Shown piece by piece: positions 1-5,752 of a stretch of 5,780 nucleotides of DNA. The notes under the pieces were generated by a model, which was not told where the DNA came from, ran no database searches, and saw nothing but the letters and a program-made list of their open reading frames with translations. How positions within the stretch are numbered: position 1 is the first letter of the stretch; the number at the start of each line of letters is the position of its first letter. The stretch is from the NCBI GenBank assembly GCA_003482455.1, contig DMYW01000057.1, positions 6,825-12,604 on the forward strand, in the 5' to 3' direction. Both the position numbers and the translations under genes were made by a program. Source of the stretch: Rheinheimera sp. Lineage in GTDB: Bacteria > Pseudomonadota > Gammaproteobacteria > Enterobacterales > Alteromonadaceae.

Positions 1-87
1 GCAAAACAATTGCTGGCTCAACAATTTATTCGTCTGCTTGATGTAACAGACGTTCAATTTCAAACAGGGTTTTCACAGCATGACTAA
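1..87 (+). CDS. lipB: Octanoyltransferase LipB, C-terminal 28 residues (partial)
   Basis: An open frame enters from the left edge and ends at TAA 85-87, giving a 28-residue tail (AKQLLAQQFIRLLD... ending GFSQHD). The stop lies inside the first codons of lipA: ATGACTAA at 80-87 holds both the lipA start and this stop, an 8-base overlap. The tail resembles the C-terminal helix of LipB (a leucine-rich stretch followed by a short polar end), but it is too short to identify on its own. The call rests mainly on the frame, the overlap and the very common lipB-lipA order in gammaproteobacteria. LipB transfers octanoate from acyl carrier protein to the lipoyl domains that LipA then sulfurates. The catalytic Cys and Lys would lie outside the window. 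Confidence 0.72.
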   Translation, partial: AKQLLAQQFIRLLDVTDVQFQTGFSQHD

Positions 88-1060
88 ATCTGCCCGTATG
101 GAGCCAGGCGTTAAACTACGTGACGCTGAAAAAATGGCGCTGATCCCAGTGAAAGTGTTACCAACTGAACCTGCAAAAATGCTGCGCAAGCCAGAGTGGC
201 TGAAGATTAAGTTGCCGCGTAGCTCTGAGCGCATTGATGAAATCAAAGGCGCTATGCGCAAGCATGGTCTGCATTCAGTGTGTGAAGAAGCATCCTGCCC
301 TAACCTTGCTGAATGTTTTAACCACGGTACGGCCACCTTTATGATTTTGGGCGCCATCTGCACGCGCCGCTGTCCTTTCTGTGATGTTGCACATGGCCGT
401 CCATTGCCACCAAGCGCTGAGGAACCCGAAAAACTGGCGCTGACCATCAAAGACATGAAGCTGAAATATGTGGTGATCACGTCGGTTGACCGTGACGACC
501 TACGCGACGGCGGCGCCCAGCACTTCGCCGATTGTATCAGCGCAATTCGCCGCGAAAGTCCAAGTATTCAAATCGAGACGTTGGTGCCTGATTTCCGTGG
601 TCGTATGGATACAGCATTGAATGTGTTGCAAGTATCGCCACCCGATGTGTTTAACCACAACTTGGAAACGGCGCCACGTCTATACAAGCTGGCACGCCCA
701 GGTGCCGACTACAAGTGGTCGTTAGAGTTACTGCGTCGCTTCAAAGAAATGCATCCAAGCATTCCAACCAAATCAGGCCTGATGGTCGGTTTAGGTGAAA
801 CGACTGAAGAGATCCTCGAAGTGATGCGTGATCTACGCGCCCACAACGTCGATATGCTGACTGTTGGCCAATATCTGCAACCTAGCAAGCACCATCTGCC
901 AGTCCGCCGTTATGTGTCTCCTGCAGAGTTTGATGAAATCGCGCGTCAAGGCTACGAAATGGGCTTTAAACATGTAGCGGCAGGTCCGTTTGTTCGCTCC
1001 AGCTATCATGCAGATCGACAAGCCGCTGGCGAAGACATTGTCAGCCACTACAAAGGTTAA
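80..1060 (+). CDS. lipA: Lipoyl synthase (radical SAM, two 4Fe-4S clusters)
   Basis: LipA is the cytoplasmic enzyme that inserts two sulfur atoms at C6 and C8 of protein-bound octanoyl groups, producing lipoyl cofactor for pyruvate and 2-oxoglutarate dehydrogenases and the glycine cleavage system. The 326-residue product has the auxiliary-cluster motif CX4CX5C (C68, C73, C79), the radical-SAM motif CX3CX2C (C94, C98, C101) and the C-terminal RSSY motif (306-309), whose serine ligates the auxiliary cluster. As far as I recall, these positions match E. coli LipA exactly. Other family hallmarks are TSVDRDDL, the VPDFRGR segment and FNHNLET. ATG 80 is chosen because it overlaps the lipB stop and has AGGG at 66-69, 10 bases upstream; the next ATG (98) has no ribosome site. 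It is probably co-translated with lipB, and transcription ends at the terminator just downstream. The gene is intact. Confidence 0.98.
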   Translation: MTKSARMEPGVKLRDAEKMALIPVKVLPTEPAKMLRKPEWLKIKLPRSSERIDEIKGAMRKHGLHSVCEEASCPNLAECFNHGTATFMILGAICTRRCPFCDVAHGRPLPPSAEEPEKLALTIKDMKLKYVVITSVDRDDLRDGGAQHFADCISAIRRESPSIQIETLVPDFRGRMDTALNVLQVSPPDVFNHNLETAPRLYKLARPGADYKWSLELLRRFKEMHPSIPTKSGLMVGLGETTEEILEVMRDLRAHNVDMLTVGQYLQPSKHHLPVRRYVSPAEFDEIARQGYEMGFKHVAAGPFVRSSYHADRQAAGEDIVSHYKG

Positions 1061-1074
1061 ATTTCCTTGTTCGT

Positions 1075-1103
1075 AAAAAACGCCAGCAGTCGCTGGCGTT
1101 TTT
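1075..1103 (+). terminator. Rho-independent terminator of lipB-lipA
   Basis: A perfect 7-bp GC-rich stem, cgccagc (1081-1087) with gctggcg (1092-1098), has a 4-base loop. It is flanked by six A upstream (1075-1080) and five T downstream (1099-1103), so the stem can extend by A-T pairs. It begins 14 bases after the lipA stop. The A and T tracts make it potentially bidirectional, but no - strand gene ends here, so it is assigned to lipA. Confidence 0.92.
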
Positions 1104-1122
1104 ATTGCTAGCGTTAACAGTC

Positions 1123-1151
1123 TGTTTTTTTTAAGCAAAACAGCCTATGCT
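1123..1151 (+). promoter_or_regulatory. Possible sigma-70 promoter for the PilZ gene
   Basis: TATGCT at 1146-1151 is a fair -10 element. With a 17-base spacer the -35 position falls on TGTTTT (1123-1128), inside a T-rich run, which is a poor match. Transcription would start near 1158, leaving a short leader before the PilZ ribosome site at 1164. The main support is context: the gene follows a strong terminator and needs its own promoter. The elements are weak. Confidence 0.3.
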
Positions 1152-1163
1152 AGTAAAAAATTC

Positions 1164-1169
1164 AGGGGA
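1164..1169 (+). promoter_or_regulatory. Ribosome binding site that decides the PilZ start
   Basis: AGGGGA lies 7 bases before ATG 1177. An in-frame ATG at 1147 would add ten residues but overlaps the candidate -10 element and has no purine-rich site upstream. The translation start is therefore placed at 1177, which also gives the usual PilZ beginning, with the arginine motif a few residues from the N terminus. Confidence 0.8.
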
Positions 1170-1176
1170 AATCAGC

Positions 1177-1542
1177 ATGGACAATCGTCGCTTCAGTCGT
1201 ATTTTATTCAGCAGTGAAGCTGCATTGGAGCAAGATCAACAAGTGTTTCATACGTCCGTGTTGGACCTATCGCTCAAAGGCGCCTTAATCAGTCGTCCCG
1301 CGGCTTGGAGCGGCATAGTCGGTAGTCACGGCGTCTTACGCTTCAAATTGGATCAATCCGAGTTGGAGCTGGTGATGGAAGTCGCCATTGCTCACACTCA
1401 TGAACAGACGCTTGGATTGCGTTGTGAGCGGATTGATATCGATAGCGCCAGCCACTTACGCCGTCTGTTAGAGCTAAATTTAGGGGATGCTGACTTGTTA
1501 TCCCGTGAACTTAGCGAGTTATCGAACCACAGCCTGAGTTGA
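1177..1542 (+). CDS. Single-domain PilZ c-di-GMP-binding protein (PA4608/MapZ-like)
   Basis: This is a small cytoplasmic c-di-GMP receptor of 121 residues. The two ligand motifs of PilZ domains are intact: RxxxR at R4-R8 (RRFSR) and DxSxxG at D30, S32 and G35 (DLSLKG). The tail, LRCERIDIDS followed by HLRRLLELNLGD (81-104), closely recalls Pseudomonas aeruginosa PA4608 (MapZ), a stand-alone PilZ protein that binds the chemotaxis methyltransferase CheR1. Whether the partner is the same here is inference; no chemotaxis gene is in the window. There is no signal peptide or membrane segment. The gene stands alone on its strand between the lipA terminator and a convergent gene, whose 3' end it overlaps by 24 bases. 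The start at 1177 is chosen over 1147 on the basis of the ribosome site. Confidence 0.93.
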   Translation: MDNRRFSRILFSSEAALEQDQQVFHTSVLDLSLKGALISRPAAWSGIVGSHGVLRFKLDQSELELVMEVAIAHTHEQTLGLRCERIDIDSASHLRRLLELNLGDADLLSRELSELSNHSLS

Positions 1543-2697
1543 TTCTGTTGGCACTTGTGACTTAGCAAGTGCCTGTTGTGCGGCCGGATAACCAATCTGC
1601 GCCGCTTTCCGCAATAACATTTGATAGGTCTGCAATTCCCCTCGCCGCTTTGCCTCCACCGCCAACAAATACTGCGCAGGCAATATCTCTGCCGTGCGCT
1701 GTAGTGATTTCGCAATCAATTGCACATACAACGGGGGAAGCGGATATTCATAGTGCTGCAAGCTCGTCACGGACGCGACTGGTCGCCAAGCCGATAGACC
1801 TACCGCTTTACAACTGTCTACCGGCGTTAATTCGATCGGCTGCTTGATCTGCCAATGCTCACGCCATTTTTCGACATCTTGTCGTGAAAACAACAGATTA
1901 GGTGTGATTCTGCCGGGTTGACATTCATCAGCGGCTACTGCGGCATGCAGCGGATACTCATCAATAAAACCAAAGGCATGGCTCAATTCATGATTCAACA
2001 AAGACCATTCAGCATTTTGTGGTGCCAATAAAAAACCATTGTTGTAGTTGGCTTTACCTTGCCCACCGAGGACTAACCACACAGGATGCGACGACTGCGC
2101 GACCAGCGGTTCTAACTCCTTTAATTGACATTGCAAACGACCTGCCTCGGTGCAAGCAAGTCGACGACTGTCAATCAACACTGGAGTTGCAAAGCAAATA
2201 GGCAATGCAGACAAGGCTTGCTGCTGCCAACTCGCTTGCAGTTGCTGCCATTGCTTAATCGAACGCAGATCAGATAACACAGGCTGCACCGTCAACGCGC
2301 ATTCCCTTGCATCGGATGCCTGTAGTGACCGCAGCACGTTTTGTTGCGCTGACTGGCCAACAAAGTCCCAAAACCCCAATTGCTGCGCGGCTTGTTCTTT
2401 GACAGCACCGGCAGGTAATCCCTGCCACCACGCAGCTAATGCGACACTTGGCCGCTGCAATCTTTGTTGCAGCATGATCGTCTTATCAATCGCAGCGGTA
2501 AAGCCAAGTTCAGCGCTGCGCTGATAAAGCTGAAACGCTTGGTCATCAAGCTGCTGCGCTTCTGCACGTGCAGCTTGCTCAAAAGACAACGCACCAGGTT
2601 GCTGACGCGGCGCATCATCGCAACCTAAGAACAAAAACAAAAAAAGCCAGCAAGCTGGCTTTTTGGATAGACCAACGTTAATGCTCTGCACTGCCAC
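1519..2697 (-). CDS. Putative zinc-metallopeptidase lipoprotein with Sel1-like flanks
   Basis: I do not recognise this as a named gene. From GTG 2697 the product is 392 residues. Lys12-Lys13 precede a short hydrophobic run and FLGC at C26, an atypical lipobox (Phe at -3, Leu at -2), followed by Asp27-Asp28, the inner-membrane retention signal in E. coli. Sel1/TPR-like helices lie near residues 40-80 (LYQRSAELGF) and 350-380 (LLRKAAQIGYPAA). Between them HELSH (236-240), Gly243 and Asp246 give HExxHxxGxxD, the metzincin zinc-site spacing with Asp as third ligand; Glu247-Tyr248 follow, recalling the DEY of M64 peptidases. SLQHY (312-316) resembles a Met-turn with Gln314 in place of Met. Six cysteines (133, 168, 182, 190, 259, 296) suit disulfides in the periplasm. 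GTG 2697 is preferred because GAGG (2707-2710) lies 9 bases upstream; TTG 2706, TTG 2703 and GTG 2691 remain possible. It overlaps nlpI by 20 bases and a terminator lies within its signal codons. Peptidase activity and substrate are inferred. Confidence 0.82.
   Translation of the reverse strand: MAVQSINVGLSKKPACWLFLFLFLGCDDAPRQQPGALSFEQAARAEAQQLDDQAFQLYQRSAELGFTAAIDKTIMLQQRLQRPSVALAAWWQGLPAGAVKEQAAQQLGFWDFVGQSAQQNVLRSLQASDARECALTVQPVLSDLRSIKQWQQLQASWQQQALSALPICFATPVLIDSRRLACTEAGRLQCQLKELEPLVAQSSHPVWLVLGGQGKANYNNGFLLAPQNAEWSLLNHELSHAFGFIDEYPLHAAVAADECQPGRITPNLLFSRQDVEKWREHWQIKQPIELTPVDSCKAVGLSAWRPVASVTSLQHYEYPLPPLYVQLIAKSLQRTAEILPAQYLLAVEAKRRGELQTYQMLLRKAAQIGYPAAQQALAKSQVPTESTQAVVR
1550..1573 (+). 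other. Stem-loop just after the PilZ stop codon
   Basis: An 8-bp perfect inverted repeat (ggcacttg 1550-1557, caagtgcc 1566-1573) with an 8-base loop begins 8 bases after the PilZ stop. No T-tract follows on either strand, so it is not a canonical terminator. It may protect the 3' end of the PilZ mRNA or pause polymerase in the convergent region. On the other strand the same bases encode the C-terminal residues of the lipoprotein, so the repeat could also be chance. Confidence 0.4.
2641..2664 (-). terminator. Rho-independent terminator of pnp-nlpI, inside the next gene's signal peptide codons
   Basis: On the - strand aaaaagccag, loop cttg and ctggcttttt form a 10-bp perfect stem, followed directly by two more T, a G and five T. 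The hairpin begins 13 bases after the nlpI stop, the usual place for a terminator. Unusually, it is also coding: in the frame of the downstream lipoprotein the same bases read Lys-Lys-Pro-Ala-Cys-Trp-Leu-Phe, the start of its signal peptide. Some transcription must read through if that gene is expressed from the pnp-nlpI promoter. The + strand T-tract is shorter (five T). Confidence 0.82.
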
Positions 2698-3589
2698 GTT
2701 CAACAACCTCAGCTCGTAACCGATTTAACTCGATACGCGCATAGCGATGCTCAATAAACTCATAAACATTGGTACTCAGCGCCATCTTCAAATAATCGGC
2801 CGCCCGAGTCGGTTGATTTTGCAATGCGTGCCACTTAGCCAGATAGAAATACAACTCGCACAAGCGCTCCGCCAATTGTTGCGGCGATTCTGTTTGCTCA
2901 GTTGCGACTGCAATCAGCTGTTGTTCCGTGATTTCGCCTAAATAAAACGCGACAATTTGCACAGCCCATTGCTTTTGGTCAAGTGTAGCCTTTGACGCCT
3001 TTAGCGCTTTCAACGCTAGTTCTTGCGATTGATTCGACTCGCCAATAAACCGCCACAAAGCACGATATGGATCTGTCGGCTCAAACTGCTGGAACTTCAC
3101 AAAATCAGCCACCGCCAATTCATTTTTGCCATCATACATCAGTGCTATGCCGCGATTGAGATAGGCAAACTGATAGTTTTGGTTGAACTCGAGCGCGGTA
3201 TCAAACGATTCAAACGCTTGGTCAAAATCGGCGGTTAACGTTTGGTGAATACCAATAAAGTTGTAGGCATCGGCGAAATCAGGCTTTAGCTTGACTGCTC
3301 GCGTCATATCTAACCGTCCAAGCGCATATAAACCAACACTGGTATAAAGCACGCCACGATCATAATACAAACGAGCTAAATCAGCCGGGGCTAATTTGGC
3401 TGAGCTAATGATCTCTGAAATGCGCGCAATAGCGATCTCTGTTTGTAATGGAATTTCAAGCGGTTCAGGTTGTGCTTGGTGTTCAACCAGCACACCCGCT
3501 GCTGGCGCAGCCGGAGTTGACTGGCAGGCAGCAAGCCCTGTGCACAAGCACAGGGCAGCTACTAAGCGAAGATTAAGCTTCAGTTGCAT
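2678..3589 (-). CDS. nlpI: Outer-membrane TPR lipoprotein NlpI
   Basis: NlpI is a TPR adaptor lipoprotein. In E. coli it delivers the murein endopeptidase MepS to the Prc protease and scaffolds other peptidoglycan hydrolases. The 303-residue product has a hydrophobic signal with lipobox LAAC at C22 and Gln at +2, consistent with outer-membrane sorting. A variable linker is followed by TPR-like repeats at about 72-105, 106-139, 140-173 and 244-277. Segments such as YDRGVLYTSVGL, YLNRGIAL, the VAFYLGEITEQ region and FIEHRYA correspond closely to E. coli NlpI (294 residues). ATG 3589 lies inside the last codons of pnp, giving a 17-base overlap, with only a weak purine stretch (agaag) before it. 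Translation is therefore probably coupled to pnp, the same order as in E. coli. The 20-base overlap with the next gene extends the operon. Confidence 0.96.
   Translation of the reverse strand: MQLKLNLRLVAALCLCTGLAACQSTPAAPAAGVLVEHQAQPEPLEIPLQTEIAIARISEIISSAKLAPADLARLYYDRGVLYTSVGLYALGRLDMTRAVKLKPDFADAYNFIGIHQTLTADFDQAFESFDTALEFNQNYQFAYLNRGIALMYDGKNELAVADFVKFQQFEPTDPYRALWRFIGESNQSQELALKALKASKATLDQKQWAVQIVAFYLGEITEQQLIAVATEQTESPQQLAERLCELYFYLAKWHALQNQPTRAADYLKMALSTNVYEFIEHRYARIELNRLRAEVVERGSAEH
2707..2710 (-). promoter_or_regulatory. Candidate ribosome binding site for the metallopeptidase lipoprotein
   Basis: GAGG on the - strand lies inside the 3' end of nlpI, 9 bases before GTG 2697. It is too close to TTG 2706 or TTG 2703 to serve those starts, and this is the reason GTG 2697 is chosen. 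Its position inside nlpI suggests translational coupling. Confidence 0.5.
3535..3556 (-). other. Perfect stem-loop between the pnp stop and the nlpI signal codons
   Basis: gccctgtgc (3535-3543) and gcacagggc (3548-3556) form a perfect 9-bp GC-rich stem with a 4-base loop. It begins 16 bases after the pnp stop on the - strand and has no T-tract, so it is not a standard terminator. In frame it encodes the LCLCTG part of the NlpI signal peptide. Plausible roles are stabilising the 3' end of processed pnp mRNA or slowing translation of nlpI. Confidence 0.6.
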
Positions 3590-5693
3590 TGGTTGCTTCT
3601 GGTTTAGCCATCGCTTCTTTGATGCTCAAGCGAACGCGACCTTGTTTGTCCACTTCCAGCACTTTAACTTTCACTTTTTGACCGACTTGCAGGTAATCCG
3701 CGACGTTGTTCACACGTTCTTCAGAGATTTGAGAAATGTGAACTAAGCCGTCTTTGCCTGGCAGTACGTTAACGAACGCGCCGAAATCAACGATGCGAAC
3801 CACGTCACCTTCGTAAACTTGGCCAACTTCGATTTCCGCTGTGATAGCTTCGATACGAGCGATCGCGATGTTCGCTTGTTTCGAGTTCGTCGCAGCGATT
3901 TTGACGGTACCGTCATCTTCGATTTCGATTTGCGTGCCTGATTCTTCAGTGATCTGACGGATCACAGCGCCGCCTTTACCAATCACGTCGCGGATCTTCT
4001 CTGGATTGATATTCAGAGTGTAGATACGTGGCGCATGTTCAGATAAGTCTGGACGATGTGTGCTGATGGCTGAATCCATCACGTTCAGAATGTGCAGACG
4101 CGCAGCTTTCGCTTGTTTTAAAGCGATTTTCATAATTTCAGGTGTAATACCTTCAATCTTGATGTCCATTTGCAGTGCAGTAATACCACCTGTGGTACCA
4201 GCCACTTTAAAGTCCATATCACCTAAGTGGTCTTCGTCACCTAAGATGTCTGACAGAACAACAAACTTGTCACCTTCCAACACCAAGCCCATCGCGATAC
4301 CAGCAACAGATGCCTTGATTGGCACGCCAGCATCCATCAATGCCAGTGATGAACCACAGACAGAAGCCATTGAGCTTGAGCCGTTTGATTCAGTGATTTC
4401 AGATACCATACGCACTGTGTACGGGAAGGTATCGAATTCTGGCATAACCGCTTGCACACCACGTTTAGCCAAACGACCGTGACCGATTTCACGACGTTTT
4501 GGCGAACCGACCATGCCAGTTTCACCAACTGAGAACGGCGGGAAGTTGTAGTGGAACAAGAAAGTATCAGTTTTATCTGACAGTAAGTCATCGACAGTTT
4601 GTGCATCACGTGCTGTACCTAAAGTACAAGTCACCAGCGCTTGTGTTTCACCACGCGTGAACAGTGCTGAACCGTGAGTACGTGGCAGTAGGCCTGTGGC
4701 AACTGACAGCGCCCGGATCATTTCGTTGTCACGACCATCGATACGTGGCTCGCCTGCGATGATGCGGCTACGGACGATTTTTGATTCCAAATTATGGAAA
4801 ATCTCGCCTGCTTCAGTTTCGTTCAGTGACGCGCCTTCAGCTAATTCAGCTTTTAATTGAGCAATCACCGCCGATTTGATTTCACCGATGCGCTCATAAC
4901 GTTTTGCTTTTTCGGTAATACGGTACGCAGCGCCAACGTCTGCAGAGGCCAATTCAGCGATGCGAGCAATTAACACATCGTTTTTCGCTGGAGCAACCCA
5001 GTTCCACGCTGGTTTACCGGCTTCAGCTGCAAACTCTGCAATCGCATTGATCGCAGCTTGCATTTGCTCGTGACCATAAACCACTGCGCCTAACATTACA
5101 TCTTCAGCTAACACTTCAGCTTCAGATTCAACCATTAACACAGCGTTTTTGGTACCAGCGACGACTAAATCTAATTTCGATGTTTTCAGTTCGTCTTCTG
5201 ACGGGTTCAACACATATTGATCATTGATATAACCAACACGGGCTGCACCTAATGGACCGCTGAATGGGATACCAGAGATAGCCAACGCTGCTGAAGTACC
5301 CAGAATCGAGATGATATCTGGTTGAATTTCTGGTTGAACTGATACCACTGTCGCGATGACTTGAACTTCGTTAGTGAAGCCTTCAGGGAACAGTGGACGA
5401 ATTGGACGGTCAATCAAACGAGAGATCAAAGTTTCGCCTTCGCTTGGACGACCTTCGCGCTTGAAGAAACCACCTGGAATGCGACCTGCCGCATACATTT
5501 TTTCTTGGTAGTTAACCGTCAACGGGAAGAAATCTTGACCTGGTTTTGGTTCTTTTTTACCAACAACTGTCACTAAAACAGAGGTATCACCCATGCTGGC
5601 CAATACTGCACCGTCAGCTTGACGCGCAATAACGCCGGTTTCTAATGTCACTGTATGTTGGCCAAACTGGAATGATTTTACGATTGGATTCAC
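3573..5693 (-). CDS. pnp: Polyribonucleotide nucleotidyltransferase (PNPase)
   Basis: PNPase is the trimeric phosphorolytic 3'-to-5' exoribonuclease of the RNA degradosome and mRNA/sRNA turnover; it can also add 3' tails. The 706-residue product (E. coli about 711) is complete: first RNase PH-like core about 10-145, alpha-helical linker about 240-310, second catalytic core about 310-545, KH domain about 553-612 with the GKGG loop (572-575), and S1 domain about 622-692 (DFGAFVNVLPGKDGLVHIS). The active-site residues are present: Arg400-Arg401, the Ser439-441 phosphate loop, and Asp488, Asp494 and Lys496, which correspond to E. coli D486, D492 and K494. The start is GTG 5693, with GAAAGGAAA at 5702-5710 upstream; no in-frame ATG fits the family N terminus (NPIVKSFQFG). 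The last 17 bases overlap nlpI. In E. coli rpsO precedes pnp; that region lies outside the window. Confidence 0.98.
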   Translation of the reverse strand: MNPIVKSFQFGQHTVTLETGVIARQADGAVLASMGDTSVLVTVVGKKEPKPGQDFFPLTVNYQEKMYAAGRIPGGFFKREGRPSEGETLISRLIDRPIRPLFPEGFTNEVQVIATVVSVQPEIQPDIISILGTSAALAISGIPFSGPLGAARVGYINDQYVLNPSEDELKTSKLDLVVAGTKNAVLMVESEAEVLAEDVMLGAVVYGHEQMQAAINAIAEFAAEAGKPAWNWVAPAKNDVLIARIAELASADVGAAYRITEKAKRYERIGEIKSAVIAQLKAELAEGASLNETEAGEIFHNLESKIVRSRIIAGEPRIDGRDNEMIRALSVATGLLPRTHGSALFTRGETQALVTCTLGTARDAQTVDDLLSDKTDTFLFHYNFPPFSVGETGMVGSPKRREIGHGRLAKRGVQAVMPEFDTFPYTVRMVSEITESNGSSSMASVCGSSLALMDAGVPIKASVAGIAMGLVLEGDKFVVLSDILGDEDHLGDMDFKVAGTTGGITALQMDIKIEGITPEIMKIALKQAKAARLHILNVMDSAISTHRPDLSEHAPRIYTLNINPEKIRDVIGKGGAVIRQITEESGTQIEIEDDGTVKIAATNSKQANIAIARIEAITAEIEVGQVYEGDVVRIVDFGAFVNVLPGKDGLVHISQISEERVNNVADYLQVGQKVKVKVLEVDKQGRVRLSIKEAMAKPEATNATEA

Positions 5694-5701
5694 GTGTATT
5701 A

Positions 5702-5710
5702 TTTCCTTTC
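5702..5710 (-). promoter_or_regulatory. Ribosome binding site of pnp, supporting a GTG start
   Basis: On the - strand GAAAGGAAA contains AGGA ending 10 bases before GTG 5693. It is the only good purine site near the PNPase N terminus, so it fixes the non-ATG start. E. coli pnp also uses a non-ATG start codon, as far as I recall. Confidence 0.75.
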
Positions 5711-5717
5711 TTGATGT

Positions 5718-5752
5718 CGCGTGATTACTGGCACCGGGCGGGCCACGACGCG
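5718..5752 (-). promoter_or_regulatory. Possible pnp leader stem-loop
   Basis: Upstream of the pnp ribosome site, cgcgt (5718-5722) can pair with acgcg (5748-5752), and inside this tggc (5729-5732) can pair with gcca (5742-5745). The result is an interrupted GC-rich hairpin. In E. coli the pnp leader folds into a hairpin cut by RNase III, after which PNPase represses its own translation, so structure here is plausible. This one is short and imperfect, and the leader is cut off by the window edge. No convincing promoter or rpsO terminator was found in 5753-5780. Confidence 0.3.

Noticed and set aside
73..480. A 135-codon open frame antisense to lipA.
   Set aside because: It lies wholly opposite conserved lipA codons, has no ribosome site worth noting and shows no recognisable protein features.
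1114..1143. A second hairpin (ctgtttt at 1122-1128 with aaaacag at 1137-1143) after the lipA terminator.
   Set aside because: The stem is almost all A-T with one good terminator already upstream; it is more likely part of an AT-rich promoter region.
1147..1176. A ten-residue N-terminal extension of the PilZ protein from ATG 1147.
   Set aside because: There is no ribosome site before it, it overlaps the candidate -10 element, and ATG 1177 has AGGGGA 7 bases upstream and the normal PilZ N terminus.
1474..1483. Palindrome ctaaatttag within the PilZ gene as a possible operator or terminator.
   Set aside because: It is a loopless 10-base palindrome inside coding sequence, with no second copy and no T-tract.
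2150..2524. A 124-codon Cys- and Ser-rich frame on the + strand opposite the metallopeptidase gene.
   Set aside because: Its odd composition is what the reverse reading of Gln/Ala/Leu-rich codons produces. It has no coherent domain, and the - strand gene has clear motifs.
4060..4482. A 140-codon + strand frame opposite pnp.
   Set aside because: It is a shadow of the highly conserved PNPase catalytic region, with no independent support.
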